From positions 248,001 through 312,000 of the forward strand of contig LNEC01000011.1 in NCBI GenBank assembly GCA_001464035.1: DNA of 64,000 nt, written 5' to 3'. Below, one piece after another: positions 1 to 8,610 of this stretch. The notes beneath the pieces are model-generated. The model had not been told where the DNA came from. It was given only the letters and a program-made list of their open reading frames with translations, and ran no database searches. Position 1 is the stretch's first letter. Each line of letters starts with the position of its first letter. A program made the position numbers and the translations under genes. Origin of the DNA: Bradyrhizobiaceae bacterium Ga0074131. GTDB taxonomy: Bacteria > Pseudomonadota > Alphaproteobacteria > Rhizobiales > Xanthobacteraceae.

Positions 1-413
1 TGGCCGGGCGCCCGTATCGACGCACCGAACCCGCCGACGACGCCGACGGCGATACGGTCGGCGCCCAGGATCGGAGCGGCGATCTCCGGCGACCCCAGCC
101 CGTTCTGGATGGTCTGCACGATTGTCTCGGAACCCAGCAGCGGGAGGCAGGACCGCGCCGCCGCCTCCACGTCGAATGCCTTCGTGGCGATGATGACGAG
201 ATCGCACGGCCCGATGCCGTCCGTCGTCGTCGAGGCATGAATCGGCACCGTGCGGTCGCCGCTGGCGCCCTCGCAGCGCAGGCCATTGGAGGCCATCGCT
301 GCGGCGTGATCGGGCCACAGTGTCACCGCGTGAACCTCGTGGCCCGCATCGACCATGAGTGCGGCATAGACCGATCCCATGGCGCCGCAGCCGACAATCG
401 CAATCTTGGCCAT
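1..413 (-). CDS. panE: 2-dehydropantoate 2-reductase, N-terminal part (runs off the window)
   Basis: Ketopantoate reductase (ApbA/PanE family) makes pantoate with NADPH in the pantothenate and coenzyme A pathway. The minus strand from an ATG at 413 reads MAKIAIVGCGAMGSVYAAL, a Rossmann nucleotide-binding start with the glycine-rich GCGAMG motif. About 90-115 residues in come VIIATKAFDVEAA and then QNGLGSPE, matching the family TKA and QNGLG motifs. About 137 codons are visible and the C-terminal catalytic half lies beyond position 1. It follows purN on the same strand after 32 bases, so co-transcription is possible. Bradyrhizobium-type genomes carry several ApbA/PanE paralogues, so pantothenate synthesis is the family role, not proven for this copy. 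Confidence 0.85.
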   Translation of the reverse strand, partial: MAKIAIVGCGAMGSVYAALMVDAGHEVHAVTLWPDHAAAMASNGLRCEGASGDRTVPIHASTTTDGIGPCDLVIIATKAFDVEAAARSCLPLLGSETIVQTIQNGLGSPEIAAPILGADRIAVGVVGGFGASIRAPG

Positions 414-445
414 CTTGTTCTCCGTGCAGGCCGCCGGCACAAATT

Positions 446-1099
446 CTAGGATGCCGCGGGCGAGATCAACACACCGCCGGTGCCGGCGCTGCCTTCGGTC
501 TTGCAGATATCGCCTTCGAGACGCGCTCGGCCACCGGCGAGCAGCCGCAGCGCATCAGGATAGATACGGTGCTCGATGCCGAGGATGCGCTCCGCCAGCG
601 TCTCCGGCGTGTCATCTTCGACGACCGCGATAGCGCCCTGCATCAGGATCGGACCGGCGTCGGTTTCCGCAGTGACGAAATGCACGGTGGCGCCGGAAAT
701 CCTCACGCCCGCGCGCAGGGCCTGGCCTTGCGGATCGAGACCCGGAAACGAAGGCAGCAGCGAAGGATGAATGTTGAGCATCCGGCCATACCAATGCTGC
801 ACGAACCCGGCCGTAAACAGCCGCATGAAGCCGCCGAGGCAAATCAGTTCGACGCGGTACTTGTCCAGCGCCGCCTGCAGCACCGCCTCGAATGCCGCAC
901 GGTCTTTGCCGAATGGTTTGCTTTCGATCGTGACCGCCGCAATGCCGCCGGCCTTGGCGCGCTCCAGCCCGCCGGCATCGGCGCGGTTGGAAATCACCAC
1001 CACGATCTCGGCCGGAAAATCCTTGGCGCGTGCGGCCTCGATCAGGGCGGCCATGTTGGATCCGCGGCCGGAAATCAGGATGGCGACACGGCGCTTCAT
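446..1099 (-). CDS. purN: phosphoribosylglycinamide formyltransferase
   Basis: GAR transformylase transfers a formyl group from 10-formyltetrahydrofolate to glycinamide ribonucleotide, the third step of purine synthesis. The 217-residue protein starts MKRRVAILISGRGSNMAAL, the phosphate-binding loop of the family. It contains NIHPSLLPSFPG around residues 109-120 and an ETDAGP segment near 145-150. Asn109, His111 and Asp147 line up with the catalytic Asn-His-Asp triad known for PurN. Length is normal. It lies 4 bases downstream of purM on the same strand, the usual purM-purN operon. Confidence 0.97.
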   Translation of the reverse strand: MKRRVAILISGRGSNMAALIEAARAKDFPAEIVVVISNRADAGGLERAKAGGIAAVTIESKPFGKDRAAFEAVLQAALDKYRVELICLGGFMRLFTAGFVQHWYGRMLNIHPSLLPSFPGLDPQGQALRAGVRISGATVHFVTAETDAGPILMQGAIAVVEDDTPETLAERILGIEHRIYPDALRLLAGGRARLEGDICKTEGSAGTGGVLISPAAS

Positions 1100-1103
1100 G
1101 GCC

Positions 1104-2177
1104 TCACCATGCCAGATCGAGATGACCGTTATAGACCACGCGATGTTCGCTCTCGACCGGTATCACCTCGCCGAGCAACACCACGCTCTCGCCGCTTTCC
1201 AGGAGAATGGCGGTGACTTCCTCGACCGCGTCAGGCTTGACGATGGCGATCATGCCGATGCCGCAGTTGAACGTGCGCAGCAATTCGAGTTCGGCGATGC
1301 CTCCCTGCTGCGCCAGCCATTTGAACACCGGCAGCACCGGCAGACGCGCCAGGTCGATGCCGACGCCGAGATGCTTTGGCAGCACCCGCGGGATATTGTC
1401 GGTGAAACCACCGCCGGTGATGTGGGCAAGGCCCTTCACCGCGCCGGTTTCGCGGATCGCGCGCAGACATGACCGCACATAGAGCCGCGTCGGCGTCAGC
1501 AGCGCGCCGCCCAGCGTCATGACCGGCGAAAAGGGCGCCTGCGCCTCGAAGCCGAGGCCCGACAACTCAACGATCTTGCGGACCAGGGAAAACCCGTTGG
1601 AATGCACCCCCGACGAGGCCAGCCCGATCACCGCGTCTCCCACCGCGATATCGCCTCGCGGCAACAGTGTGCCGCGTTCGGCAGCACCGACCGCGAAACC
1701 GGCGAGATCGTAATCGCGGTCCTTGTACAGCCCCGGCATTTCCGCAGTCTCGCCGCCGATCAGGGCGCAACCGGCCTCCCGGCAACCTTCAGCGATGCCG
1801 GCCACGATCGCGGCGGTGGCCTCCGGGTCGAGCTTGCCGCAGGCAAAATAGTCGAGAAAGAACAGCGGCTCGGCGCCCTGGACCACGAGGTCGTTGACCG
1901 ACATCGCCACCAGATCGATGCCGATACCGCTATGGAGGCCGGTCTCGATGGCGATCTTGACCTTGGTGCCGACGCCGTCGGTGGCGGCCACCAGAACCGG
2001 ATCCTTGAAGCCCGCGGCCTTGAGGTCGAACAGTCCGCCGAAACCGCCGATTTCGGCGTCGGCGCCCGCTCTGGCGGTGGCGCGAACCATTGGTTTGATC
2101 AGATCGACCAGACGATTGCCCGCGTCGATGTCGACGCCGGATTCCGCGTAAGTAAGCCCGTCTATGCGGTCGATCAT
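1104..2177 (-). CDS. purM: phosphoribosylformylglycinamidine cyclo-ligase
   Basis: AIR synthetase closes the imidazole ring in purine synthesis, using ATP. I place the start at the ATG at 2177 ([20 protein letters not shown]), giving 357 residues, the usual alphaproteobacterial length. An upstream in-frame start at 2252 would add 25 residues without family character. Recognisable segments are the [10 protein letters not shown] loop, [11 protein letters not shown] and [16 protein letters not shown]. The gene heads the purM-purN pair. Its start faces a divergent CDP-alcohol phosphatidyltransferase gene, so the 156-base gap at 2178-2333 should hold both promoters. Confidence 0.97.
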   Translation of the reverse strand: MIDRIDGLTYAESGVDIDAGNRLVDLIKPMVRATARAGADAEIGGFGGLFDLKAAGFKDPVLVAATDGVGTKVKIAIETGLHSGIGIDLVAMSVNDLVVQGAEPLFFLDYFACGKLDPEATAAIVAGIAEGCREAGCALIGGETAEMPGLYKDRDYDLAGFAVGAAERGTLLPRGDIAVGDAVIGLASSGVHSNGFSLVRKIVELSGLGFEAQAPFSPVMTLGGALLTPTRLYVRSCLRAIRETGAVKGLAHITGGGFTDNIPRVLPKHLGVGIDLARLPVLPVFKWLAQQGGIAELELLRTFNCGIGMIAIVKPDAVEEVTAILLESGESVVLLGEVIPVESEHRVVYNGHLDLAW

Positions 2178-2333
2178 GCCCAAATCCCGATGACGGCGGC
2201 TGGTTACGTCGGATTCCGCTGATGCGCAATGGCTCGCAAGCGGCTTCGGCATGTACTATGTAGACAGCACCGGTCTGCGCTGCCAAGGGCTGGATCATTT
2301 GCGAAATCAGGCCGGTAGCCGGGAATCGCCGAG

Positions 2334-2891
2334 TTGAGTATTCCAAACATCATTACGCTGGGCCGCATCCTGCTGGTGCCGGTCATCGTCTGGGCGATCG
2401 CCTCCAGCCAGATGGAGATTGCCTTCGCGATCTTCGTCGTCGCCGGCGTCAGCGACGCCGTTGATGGCTTCCTGGCCAAGCGCTTCAATATGGCGAGTGA
2501 ACTGGGCGCCCTGCTGGACCCACTGGCCGACAAGGCGCTGCTGGTCTCGATCTATGTGGCACTCGGAATCTGGGGCGCGGTGCCGCGCTGGCTCGTCATA
2601 CTCGTGGTCTCGCGTGACATCATGATCGTGGCCGCCGTGATTGTGTCTTGGTTGTTCGGCAAGCCGATCCCGATGAAGCCCTTGATGGTATCGAAACTCA
2701 ATACGGTGGCGCAGGTGGCGTTCGCAGCGCTGGTGCTGGCGGCGCTCGGCTTCGGCTTCAACTCGACGCCCTACGATCTGATCCTGATGGGTTTGGTCAC
2801 CGTCTTTACACTGGTTTCCGTATCCCTCTATCTGGTGGAGTGGGTGCGGCACATGAGCACGATCGAAATAGGACAAAGACCCTGGCTTTGA
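2334..2891 (+). CDS. pgsA: CDP-alcohol phosphatidyltransferase (PgsA-like)
   Basis: Integral membrane enzyme of the CDP-alcohol phosphatidyltransferase family. It probably makes phosphatidylglycerophosphate from CDP-diacylglycerol and glycerol-3-phosphate. The 185-residue protein starts at a TTG and reads SIPNIITLGRILLVPVIVW, the normal first helix of PgsA. Residues about 38-65 carry SDAVDGFLAKRF, then GALLDPLADK, fitting the D-x2-D-G...D-x3-D metal-binding signature. Four or five further hydrophobic segments follow. The exact substrate cannot be proven, because phosphatidylcholine and cardiolipin enzymes share the motif, but the length and N-terminus favour PgsA. Confidence 0.85.
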   Translation: MSIPNIITLGRILLVPVIVWAIASSQMEIAFAIFVVAGVSDAVDGFLAKRFNMASELGALLDPLADKALLVSIYVALGIWGAVPRWLVILVVSRDIMIVAAVIVSWLFGKPIPMKPLMVSKLNTVAQVAFAALVLAALGFGFNSTPYDLILMGLVTVFTLVSVSLYLVEWVRHMSTIEIGQRPWL

Positions 2892-2976
2892 AGCGTTTTC
2901 TTCGCGCGAACCCCTGTCCGCCCCGCTCGAAGACGCTATAGGGATACGCCGGCCACGGCCGGCATGGAGACTTTGC

Positions 2977-3654
2977 GTGGCCGCCCGCCTTCAACCCCGC
3001 CAGCTTGCATTCGCGCTGCCGCACGCAGAGAGCCTGACTCGCGACAATTTTCTCGAGGGTCCGGCCAATGCCGCAGGACTGGCGCTGATCGACGGCTGGC
3101 CCGAATGGCCCAACCGCGTGATGCTGCTGGTGGGCCCGGAAGGCTGCGGCAAGAGCCACCTCGCTGCGATCTGGGCCGAGCAAGCCGGCGCGCGCTCGAT
3201 ATCGGCGCATGCGCTGACGGCGGCCGCCGTGCCGGGCGCGCTGGCCACAGGGGCGCTGGTGGTCGAAGATATCAGATCATCGGATGTCGACGAACGGGCC
3301 TTGTTCCACCTGATGAATCTGGCGCGCGAGGACGAGGCGTTCGTCCTCATCACCGCGCGCGAGCCGGCTTCGTCGTTTGAGGTCGAATTGCGCGATCTGC
3401 GCTCGCGTCTGCGCGCGGTGCCGGCGGTGACGCTGTTGCCACCGGACGATCAGCTGTTTCGCGGCTTGATCGTCAAGTTCTCCGCCGACCGCCAGATGGC
3501 CATCGACGAAACGGTGGTGAGTTATCTCGCCACCCGGATCGAGCGGTCCTATGCTGCCGTGCGCCAGACCGTCGAGTTGCTGGACACCGAGGCCCTGCGG
3601 CTGGGCCGCCCGGTGACGCGGGCGCTGGCGGCGGAACTGCTGCGCAACGCCTGA
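2977..3654 (+). CDS. hdaA: DnaA-related regulator HdaA (chromosomal replication initiation, RIDA)
   Basis: A 225-residue AAA+ protein resembling the ATPase core of DnaA without the DNA-binding domain IV, as in alphaproteobacterial HdaA. HdaA promotes ATP hydrolysis by DnaA on the sliding clamp. It starts at a GTG. Residues 7-12 (PRQLAF) could be a clamp-binding peptide. The Walker A motif GPEGCGKS lies at 53-60, and the Walker B region is degenerate (LVVEDIRSS). The C-terminus SYAAVRQTVELLD resembles the sensor 2 region. It sits between a phospholipid gene and ppk1, the order I expect in Bradyrhizobium relatives. Confidence 0.85.
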   Translation: MAARLQPRQLAFALPHAESLTRDNFLEGPANAAGLALIDGWPEWPNRVMLLVGPEGCGKSHLAAIWAEQAGARSISAHALTAAAVPGALATGALVVEDIRSSDVDERALFHLMNLAREDEAFVLITAREPASSFEVELRDLRSRLRAVPAVTLLPPDDQLFRGLIVKFSADRQMAIDETVVSYLATRIERSYAAVRQTVELLDTEALRLGRPVTRALAAELLRNA

Positions 3655-3711
3655 CCCCGGACGATCCTGGCGCCCTGCGCCATCTTGACGGCGCCACCCC
3701 CGGGAACGTCA

Positions 3712-3729
3712 ATGTCATTGAAACGTCAT
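3712..3729 (+). promoter_or_regulatory. possible Pho box upstream of ppk1
   Basis: Two 7-base direct repeats, ATGTCAT (3712-3718) and ACGTCAT (3723-3729), are separated by exactly four bases (TGAA). This is the layout of PhoB boxes, whose consensus is CTGTCAT-N4-CTGTCAT. It ends 64 bases before the ppk1 start, a sensible activator position. That polyphosphate genes are PhoB-controlled in many bacteria is known; that this site works is inferred. Confidence 0.5.
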
Positions 3730-3793
3730 CGCGGTAACACATGCTTTGCCGGGATTGGCGCGCAGCATTCGCGCCGGATTGGACTGAATCTTG

Positions 3794-5992
3794 ATGGAAT
3801 CCGCACAAGCTACTGTAACTAAAGAGAAAGAGGCCGATCTCGACGCTGTCCCGGCAATGGCTTCGAGCCCCGAACGGTTCATCAATCGCGAACTCTCCTG
3901 GCTGAACTTCAACCGCCGGGTGCTGGAAGAATCGGTCAATCCCGGCCATCCCGCGCTTGAACGGGTACGATTCCTGTCGATTTCCGCCAATAACCTTGAT
4001 GAATTCTTCATGGTCCGCGTCGCCGGCATCAAGGCCCAGGTGCGCGAGGGCATTGCCGAGCGCAGTCCGGACGGTCTGACCCCCTCCGAGCAGCTCGTCC
4101 TGATCAACGAAACGGTTTCCAGACTCGCCAGCGACCAGCAGGCGATCTGGCGCGACCTGCGCGGCATGTTGGCCGAGGTCGGCATCATCCTCGTCGACGG
4201 CCGCGACGTCACCAAGCCCGAGCGAGCCTGGATCGAGGATCACTTTCTCCACAACATTTTCCCGCTGCTGACGCCGCTCGCGATCGATCCGGCGCATCCC
4301 TTCCCGTTCATTCCGAGTCTCGGCTTCACCGTTGCGCTGCAGCTGGCGCGGGTCTCCGACGGCAGGCCGATGAACGCGCTCATCCGCATGCCCGGCAAGA
4401 TCGACCGCTTCATCCGGATGCCCGTCGGCAAAGATGGTTCGGTGCGGCTGATCACGCTGGAGCAAGCCACGGGCCTGTTCATCGGTCGGCTGTTTCCCGG
4501 CTACACCGTCAAGGGCCAGGGCGCTTTCCGCATCATCCGGGATTCCGAACTCGAAATCGAGGAAGAGGCGGAAGATCTGGTCCGCCTGTTTGAAACCGCG
4601 CTGAAACGCCGGCGGCGGGGATCGGTGATCCGGCTGGAGATCGAAGCCAAGATGCCGGAAGAGCTGCGCGCCTTCGTGCAGCGTGCGCTTTCCACCGCCG
4701 ACGACGAGGTATTGCTGGTCGACGGCGTGCTGGCGATGAACGAGCTGTCGCAACTGACGCGGCTCGACCGGCCCGATCTCGAATTTGCACCTTACGTCCC
4801 GCGCCATCCCGAACGCGTGCGCGATCACGGCGGCGATATTTTCGCGGCGATCCGGCAGAAGGATCTGATCGTTCATCACCCTTACGAATCATTCGATGTC
4901 GTCGTCCAATTCCTGCAACAGGCCGCCCGCGACCCCGATGTCGTCGCGATCAAGCAGACGCTCTATCGCACCTCCAACAACTCGCCGATCGTACGGGCAC
5001 TGGCGGAGGCCGCGGAGGCCGGAAAAACGGTAACCGCGCTAGTAGAGCTCAAGGCGCGCTTCGACGAGGAAGCCAATATCCGCTGGGCGCGCGATCTCGA
5101 GCGCGCCGGCGTGCAGGTGGTGTACGGATTCATCGAGCTGAAAACCCACGCCAAGCTGTCGCTGATCGTGCGCCGCGAGGGCGGCAGCCTCACCACCTAT
5201 GTCCACACCGGCACCGGCAACTATCATCCGGTCACCGCCCGCATCTATACGGACCTCTCCTACTTCACGTCCGACCCGATCATCGGGCGCGACGCCGCCC
5301 GGGTGTTCAACTACATCACCGGCTATGCGGAACCGATCGATATCGAAAAGATGGCGGTTTCGCCGCTGACATTGCGCGAGCGCATGCTCGAGCATGTTCG
5401 CGGCGAGACCAATTTTGCTCGTCACGGCAAGCCGGCGGCCATCTGGCTGAAGATGAACTCGCTGGTCGATCCCGACATCATCGACGCGCTGTACGAAGCG
5501 TCGCAGGCCGGCGTCTCGATCGAACTCGTGGTGCGCGGAATTTGCTGCCTGCGGCCGGGCATTCCCGGGTTTTCGGAGAACATCCGCGTCAAGTCGATCA
5601 TCGGCCGTTTTCTTGAACACTGTCGAATCTACTGCTTCGGGATGGGACAGGGCCTGCCCAGCGCAAAAGCTGCTGTGTATATCTCCTCTGCCGACATGAT
5701 GCCGCGCAACCTCGACCGGCGTGTCGAGATCCTATGCCCGCTGCAAAATCCCACGGTGCATCAGCAGGTTCTCGAGCAGATCATGGTCGCGAATCTGAAG
5801 GATACCGAGCAGAGCTGGCAGTTGTTGCCGGATGGATCGTCAACGCGTATGAAGGCGGCGAAGGGCGAGGAGCCGTTCAACCTGCACAATTACTTCATGA
5901 CGAATCCGAGTCTGTCAGGCCGTGGAAAGTCTCTCAAGGAATCTTCGCCGCGCCGCCTCACGCGCCGTTCCGAGCGTCATCAGCCTTCCTGA
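3794..5992 (+). CDS. ppk1: polyphosphate kinase 1
   Basis: PPK1 reversibly transfers the terminal phosphate of ATP to a growing polyphosphate chain. I choose ATG 3794 (732 residues); a TTG three bases earlier is also in frame. The N-terminal domain begins after about 30 residues with [19 protein letters not shown], the family hallmark. The catalytic core has HTGTGNYHP, whose first His (about residue 471) is the expected autophosphorylated residue. [18 protein letters not shown] and the [15 protein letters not shown] region complete the C-terminal domain. The gene is 12 bases upstream of ppx, so synthesis and breakdown of polyphosphate are probably co-transcribed. Confidence 0.97.
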   Translation: MESAQATVTKEKEADLDAVPAMASSPERFINRELSWLNFNRRVLEESVNPGHPALERVRFLSISANNLDEFFMVRVAGIKAQVREGIAERSPDGLTPSEQLVLINETVSRLASDQQAIWRDLRGMLAEVGIILVDGRDVTKPERAWIEDHFLHNIFPLLTPLAIDPAHPFPFIPSLGFTVALQLARVSDGRPMNALIRMPGKIDRFIRMPVGKDGSVRLITLEQATGLFIGRLFPGYTVKGQGAFRIIRDSELEIEEEAEDLVRLFETALKRRRRGSVIRLEIEAKMPEELRAFVQRALSTADDEVLLVDGVLAMNELSQLTRLDRPDLEFAPYVPRHPERVRDHGGDIFAAIRQKDLIVHHPYESFDVVVQFLQQAARDPDVVAIKQTLYRTSNNSPIVRALAEAAEAGKTVTALVELKARFDEEANIRWARDLERAGVQVVYGFIELKTHAKLSLIVRREGGSLTTYVHTGTGNYHPVTARIYTDLSYFTSDPIIGRDAARVFNYITGYAEPIDIEKMAVSPLTLRERMLEHVRGETNFARHGKPAAIWLKMNSLVDPDIIDALYEASQAGVSIELVVRGICCLRPGIPGFSENIRVKSIIGRFLEHCRIYCFGMGQGLPSAKAAVYISSADMMPRNLDRRVEILCPLQNPTVHQQVLEQIMVANLKDTEQSWQLLPDGSSTRMKAAKGEEPFNLHNYFMTNPSLSGRGKSLKESSPRRLTRRSERHQPS

Positions 5993-6004
5993 GGGGTCGA
6001 AGCG

Positions 6005-7507
6005 GTGAAGCGGTCGCGCAAGCGCGCGTCCAGCGTCGCGGTCATCGACATCGGGTCAAATTCGGTACGCCTCGTCGTCTATGAAAAGATGGCGCGCAAC
6101 CTGATCACCATCTTCAACGAGAAGGCGTTGTGCGGCCTTGGCCGCGAGGTCCAGACCACCGGGCTGCTCGCGCCCGATGCCGTCGCCAAGGCGCTGACCT
6201 CGCTGCGGCGGTTTCGCGCGCTGTGCCGGGTGATGAAGGTCGGCCGCGTCCATGCGATCGCCACCGCCGCCTGCCGCGACGCCAGCAACGGCCCCGACTT
6301 CATCGCCAGAGCCGAGCGGATCTGCGGCTGCCCGATCGATATCCTGTCGGGTCCGCGCGAGGCCCAGTTGTCCGCGCTGGGCGTGGTTTCAGGGATCCAC
6401 AACCCCGACGGCATTGTCGGCGATCTCGGCGGCGGCTCGCTGGAACTGATCGACGTGCGTGGCAACCGCGTGCGACGCGGCGTGACGCTGCCGCTCGGCA
6501 GTCTGGCGCTGCAGGACGTATCGCAGAAGTCGCTGAAGCGTGCCGAGCGCATCGTCAAATTGGACCTTGCCGGTGTAGCACAGCTCAAAGCTGGCCGCGG
6601 CCGCACCTTTTATGCGGTCGGCGGAACCTGGCGGGCGCTGGCGCGCATCCACATCATCCAGAGCGGTTATCCGCTGCGGGTGATGCACGGCTATTCGATC
6701 CCGGCGGCGGACGCGCTCGATTTCGCACAGCGCCTGCGCCGCCTCGCGGCAGCCAACATGCTGGCCGATATCGAAGCTGTCGCCGACGCGCGCCGGCCGC
6801 TGCTGACTTATGCGGCCCTCGTTCTCGAATACATCATTCGCGTCGCCAAACCGAAGACCATCGTGTTCTCGACGTTCGGCGTGCGCGAAGGCCTGCTCTA
6901 CGCGATGCTGCCGCAGGCCGAACGCTCCAGGGACGGTTTAATCTGCGCCGCGCAGACGCTGAACGAGCTGCTGTCGCGATCCACCCGGCACGCCGAGGAA
7001 CTGATCGGATGGACCGATCGGCTGGTCAGGGTCGTCAGACTCAAGGAAACCGAAGAGGATCGCCGCCTGCGTCACACCGCCTGCCTGTTGTCGGACATCG
7101 GATGGCGGGTGCATCCCGACTATCGCGGCGAGCAGACGCTCAATCTCATTACCAACGGCAATTTCGGCTCGATCAGCCATCAGGGGCGGGCCTTCGTCGC
7201 GCTGTCGGTATTCTATCGCTACGCCGGCCTGAGCGAACAAAATGAACCGCCCGCAATTATTCGGCAACTGGTGCCGCCGGCCATGATTGAGCGCGCGCGG
7301 CTGCTCGGCGCGGCCTTTCGCGTCGCCCACCTGATATCGGCGGCACGCCCAGGTGTCTTGCCGCTAACCCACTTTCGAAGCCAGGGCCGCCAGCTGACGC
7401 TGGTATTCGAACACAGGATGGTCGATCTCGTCGCCGATCGCGTCGGCAGCCGGTTCAAGCAGCTGGCGCGGCTGGTCGGCCGCGCCGGATCAATCTTGCG
7501 GCGCTGA
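6005..7507 (+). CDS. ppx: exopolyphosphatase / guanosine pentaphosphate phosphatase family
   Basis: Ppx/GppA hydrolyses terminal phosphates of polyphosphate and sometimes pppGpp. The 500-residue protein begins at a GTG and shows the actin-like fold: VAVIDIGSNSVRLVVYE near residues 12-28 (phosphate 1 loop) and GDLGGGSLELIDV near 140 (phosphate 2 loop), with a likely catalytic Glu in the SGPREAQLSALG segment. An HD-like helical C-terminal region follows (RHTACLLSDIGWRVHPDYR). Length matches the long, HD-containing form. It directly follows ppk1. Confidence 0.93.
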   Translation: MKRSRKRASSVAVIDIGSNSVRLVVYEKMARNLITIFNEKALCGLGREVQTTGLLAPDAVAKALTSLRRFRALCRVMKVGRVHAIATAACRDASNGPDFIARAERICGCPIDILSGPREAQLSALGVVSGIHNPDGIVGDLGGGSLELIDVRGNRVRRGVTLPLGSLALQDVSQKSLKRAERIVKLDLAGVAQLKAGRGRTFYAVGGTWRALARIHIIQSGYPLRVMHGYSIPAADALDFAQRLRRLAAANMLADIEAVADARRPLLTYAALVLEYIIRVAKPKTIVFSTFGVREGLLYAMLPQAERSRDGLICAAQTLNELLSRSTRHAEELIGWTDRLVRVVRLKETEEDRRLRHTACLLSDIGWRVHPDYRGEQTLNLITNGNFGSISHQGRAFVALSVFYRYAGLSEQNEPPAIIRQLVPPAMIERARLLGAAFRVAHLISAARPGVLPLTHFRSQGRQLTLVFEHRMVDLVADRVGSRFKQLARLVGRAGSILRR

Positions 7508-7540
7508 CGGGCCGTTACTGACTGTCACCACGCTTATGAA

Positions 7541-7963
7541 TCAGCCGACGATTTCATTGCCTGAGAAGAACTGGGCAATTTCGATCGCCGCGGTTTCGGC
7601 GGCATCGGAGCCATGAACGGAGTTTTCGCCGATTGACTTCGCATGCAGCTTGCGGATCGTTCCCTCGGCGGCCTTCGAAGGATCGGTCGCACCCATCACG
7701 TCGCGGTACTTCAGCACGGCACCCTCGCCTTCGAGCACCTGGACGACCACCGGTCCGGAAACCATGAAGTCCACCAGTTCGCCGAAAAACGGACGCGCCT
7801 TGTGGACGGCGTAGAAGGTTTCGGCCTGTTCGCGGGTCATCCGAATGCGCTTCTGCGCGACAATCCGGAGTCCGGCCTTTTCGATCAGCGCGTTTATCGC
7901 GCCCGTCAGATTGCGCGCGGTCGCGTCGGGCTTGAGAATCGAAAAGGTCCGTTCAATCGCCAT
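7541..7963 (-). CDS. ndk: nucleoside-diphosphate kinase
   Basis: Balances nucleoside triphosphate pools by phosphate transfer through a phosphohistidine. The 140-residue protein starts [18 protein letters not shown] and has the active-site segment [12 protein letters not shown], with His117 as the catalytic residue. Length and motifs are standard. It is convergent with ppx, with 33 bases between them, and no obvious terminator hairpin is visible there. Confidence 0.97.
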   Translation of the reverse strand: MAIERTFSILKPDATARNLTGAINALIEKAGLRIVAQKRIRMTREQAETFYAVHKARPFFGELVDFMVSGPVVVQVLEGEGAVLKYRDVMGATDPSKAAEGTIRKLHAKSIGENSVHGSDAAETAAIEIAQFFSGNEIVG

Positions 7964-8335
7964 GAGTTCGTCCTTGAAAAGCGCTGCTGGGAATTGCGGC
8001 GCTTATATCGGCGCTATGGGGGAACGGCAAGGCCGCCGAAATCGGCAGCGCCGCCCCGGGGCTCCACGCAGGCCCGGCCTGTGGCCATGGCAGTTTGGTC
8101 CCAACGCCTGAGGGTCACCGCCGGCGCATGGTCATCCGTTGCCATGAGCCCAACGCTCCGCTTCCAACCCAAATCGCCCGGCTGACCCCTGGGAGGCGTT
8201 CTTCTGCGTTCCAGCGAGCGGAACCGGCGGCAACTGCCCGCGTGTGCTGTTTTTGCACGCCCGGCGGAAACCAATTTCATCCCAATGACTTGTCTCTGCA
8301 CCATCTCCTCGCCGACTACCGAACGAGATTTCGTT
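7964..8335. other. intergenic region upstream of ndk, no further gene seen
   Basis: 372 bases between the ndk start and a very small downstream gene. It must contain the ndk promoter on the minus strand and a promoter for the small gene or the ABC-F gene. Reading frames on either strand here are arginine/proline-rich and lack family character. I see no repeat or RNA structure that I can support. Confidence 0.4.
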
Positions 8336-8524
8336 ATGAACAGCTACACCGACACCAGCGAACCGATCGATCGCCGGACCAGCCGATCGATTTGCGATGC
8401 CGTGGGCGAACGGCTGCAGCAGCACCTGCGCCCATTGGAATCCGATCTGCCGCCCTCTCTCGAAAACCTGATGAACCAACTGCGCAAACAGGATGCCGGC
8501 GGCCGGCAGATGCTCCAGAACTAA
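8336..8524 (+). CDS. small hypothetical protein, weakly NepR-like
   Basis: A 62-residue protein beginning MNSYTDTSEPIDRRTSRSI. It has a predicted helix with DAVGERLQQHLRP, then LPPSLENLMNQLRKQD. No membrane segment or signal peptide is visible. The arrangement of a short amphipathic stretch, a proline-containing linker and a final Leu-rich helix is loosely like the anti-sigma factor NepR, but no PhyR or EcfG gene is nearby, so this is only a resemblance. I recall similar small proteins in Bradyrhizobium but cannot name a function. Confidence 0.55.
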   Translation: MNSYTDTSEPIDRRTSRSICDAVGERLQQHLRPLESDLPPSLENLMNQLRKQDAGGRQMLQN

Positions 8525-8610
8525 GGTTTGTTAAGGCAGAAGCGGGCGCGGGACCCCATTTCATCCAATTAACGGGTTGCGTTTTCAGGCGGCTCCGGTG
8601 AAAAGCCCGC

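Noticed and set aside
3473..4879. Long minus-strand frame opposite hdaA and ppk1
   Set aside because: It spans the boundary of two real genes and has no family features.
7964..8335. Possible small genes upstream of ndk
   Set aside because: Frames are arginine/proline-rich and lack ribosome-binding sites and conserved character.
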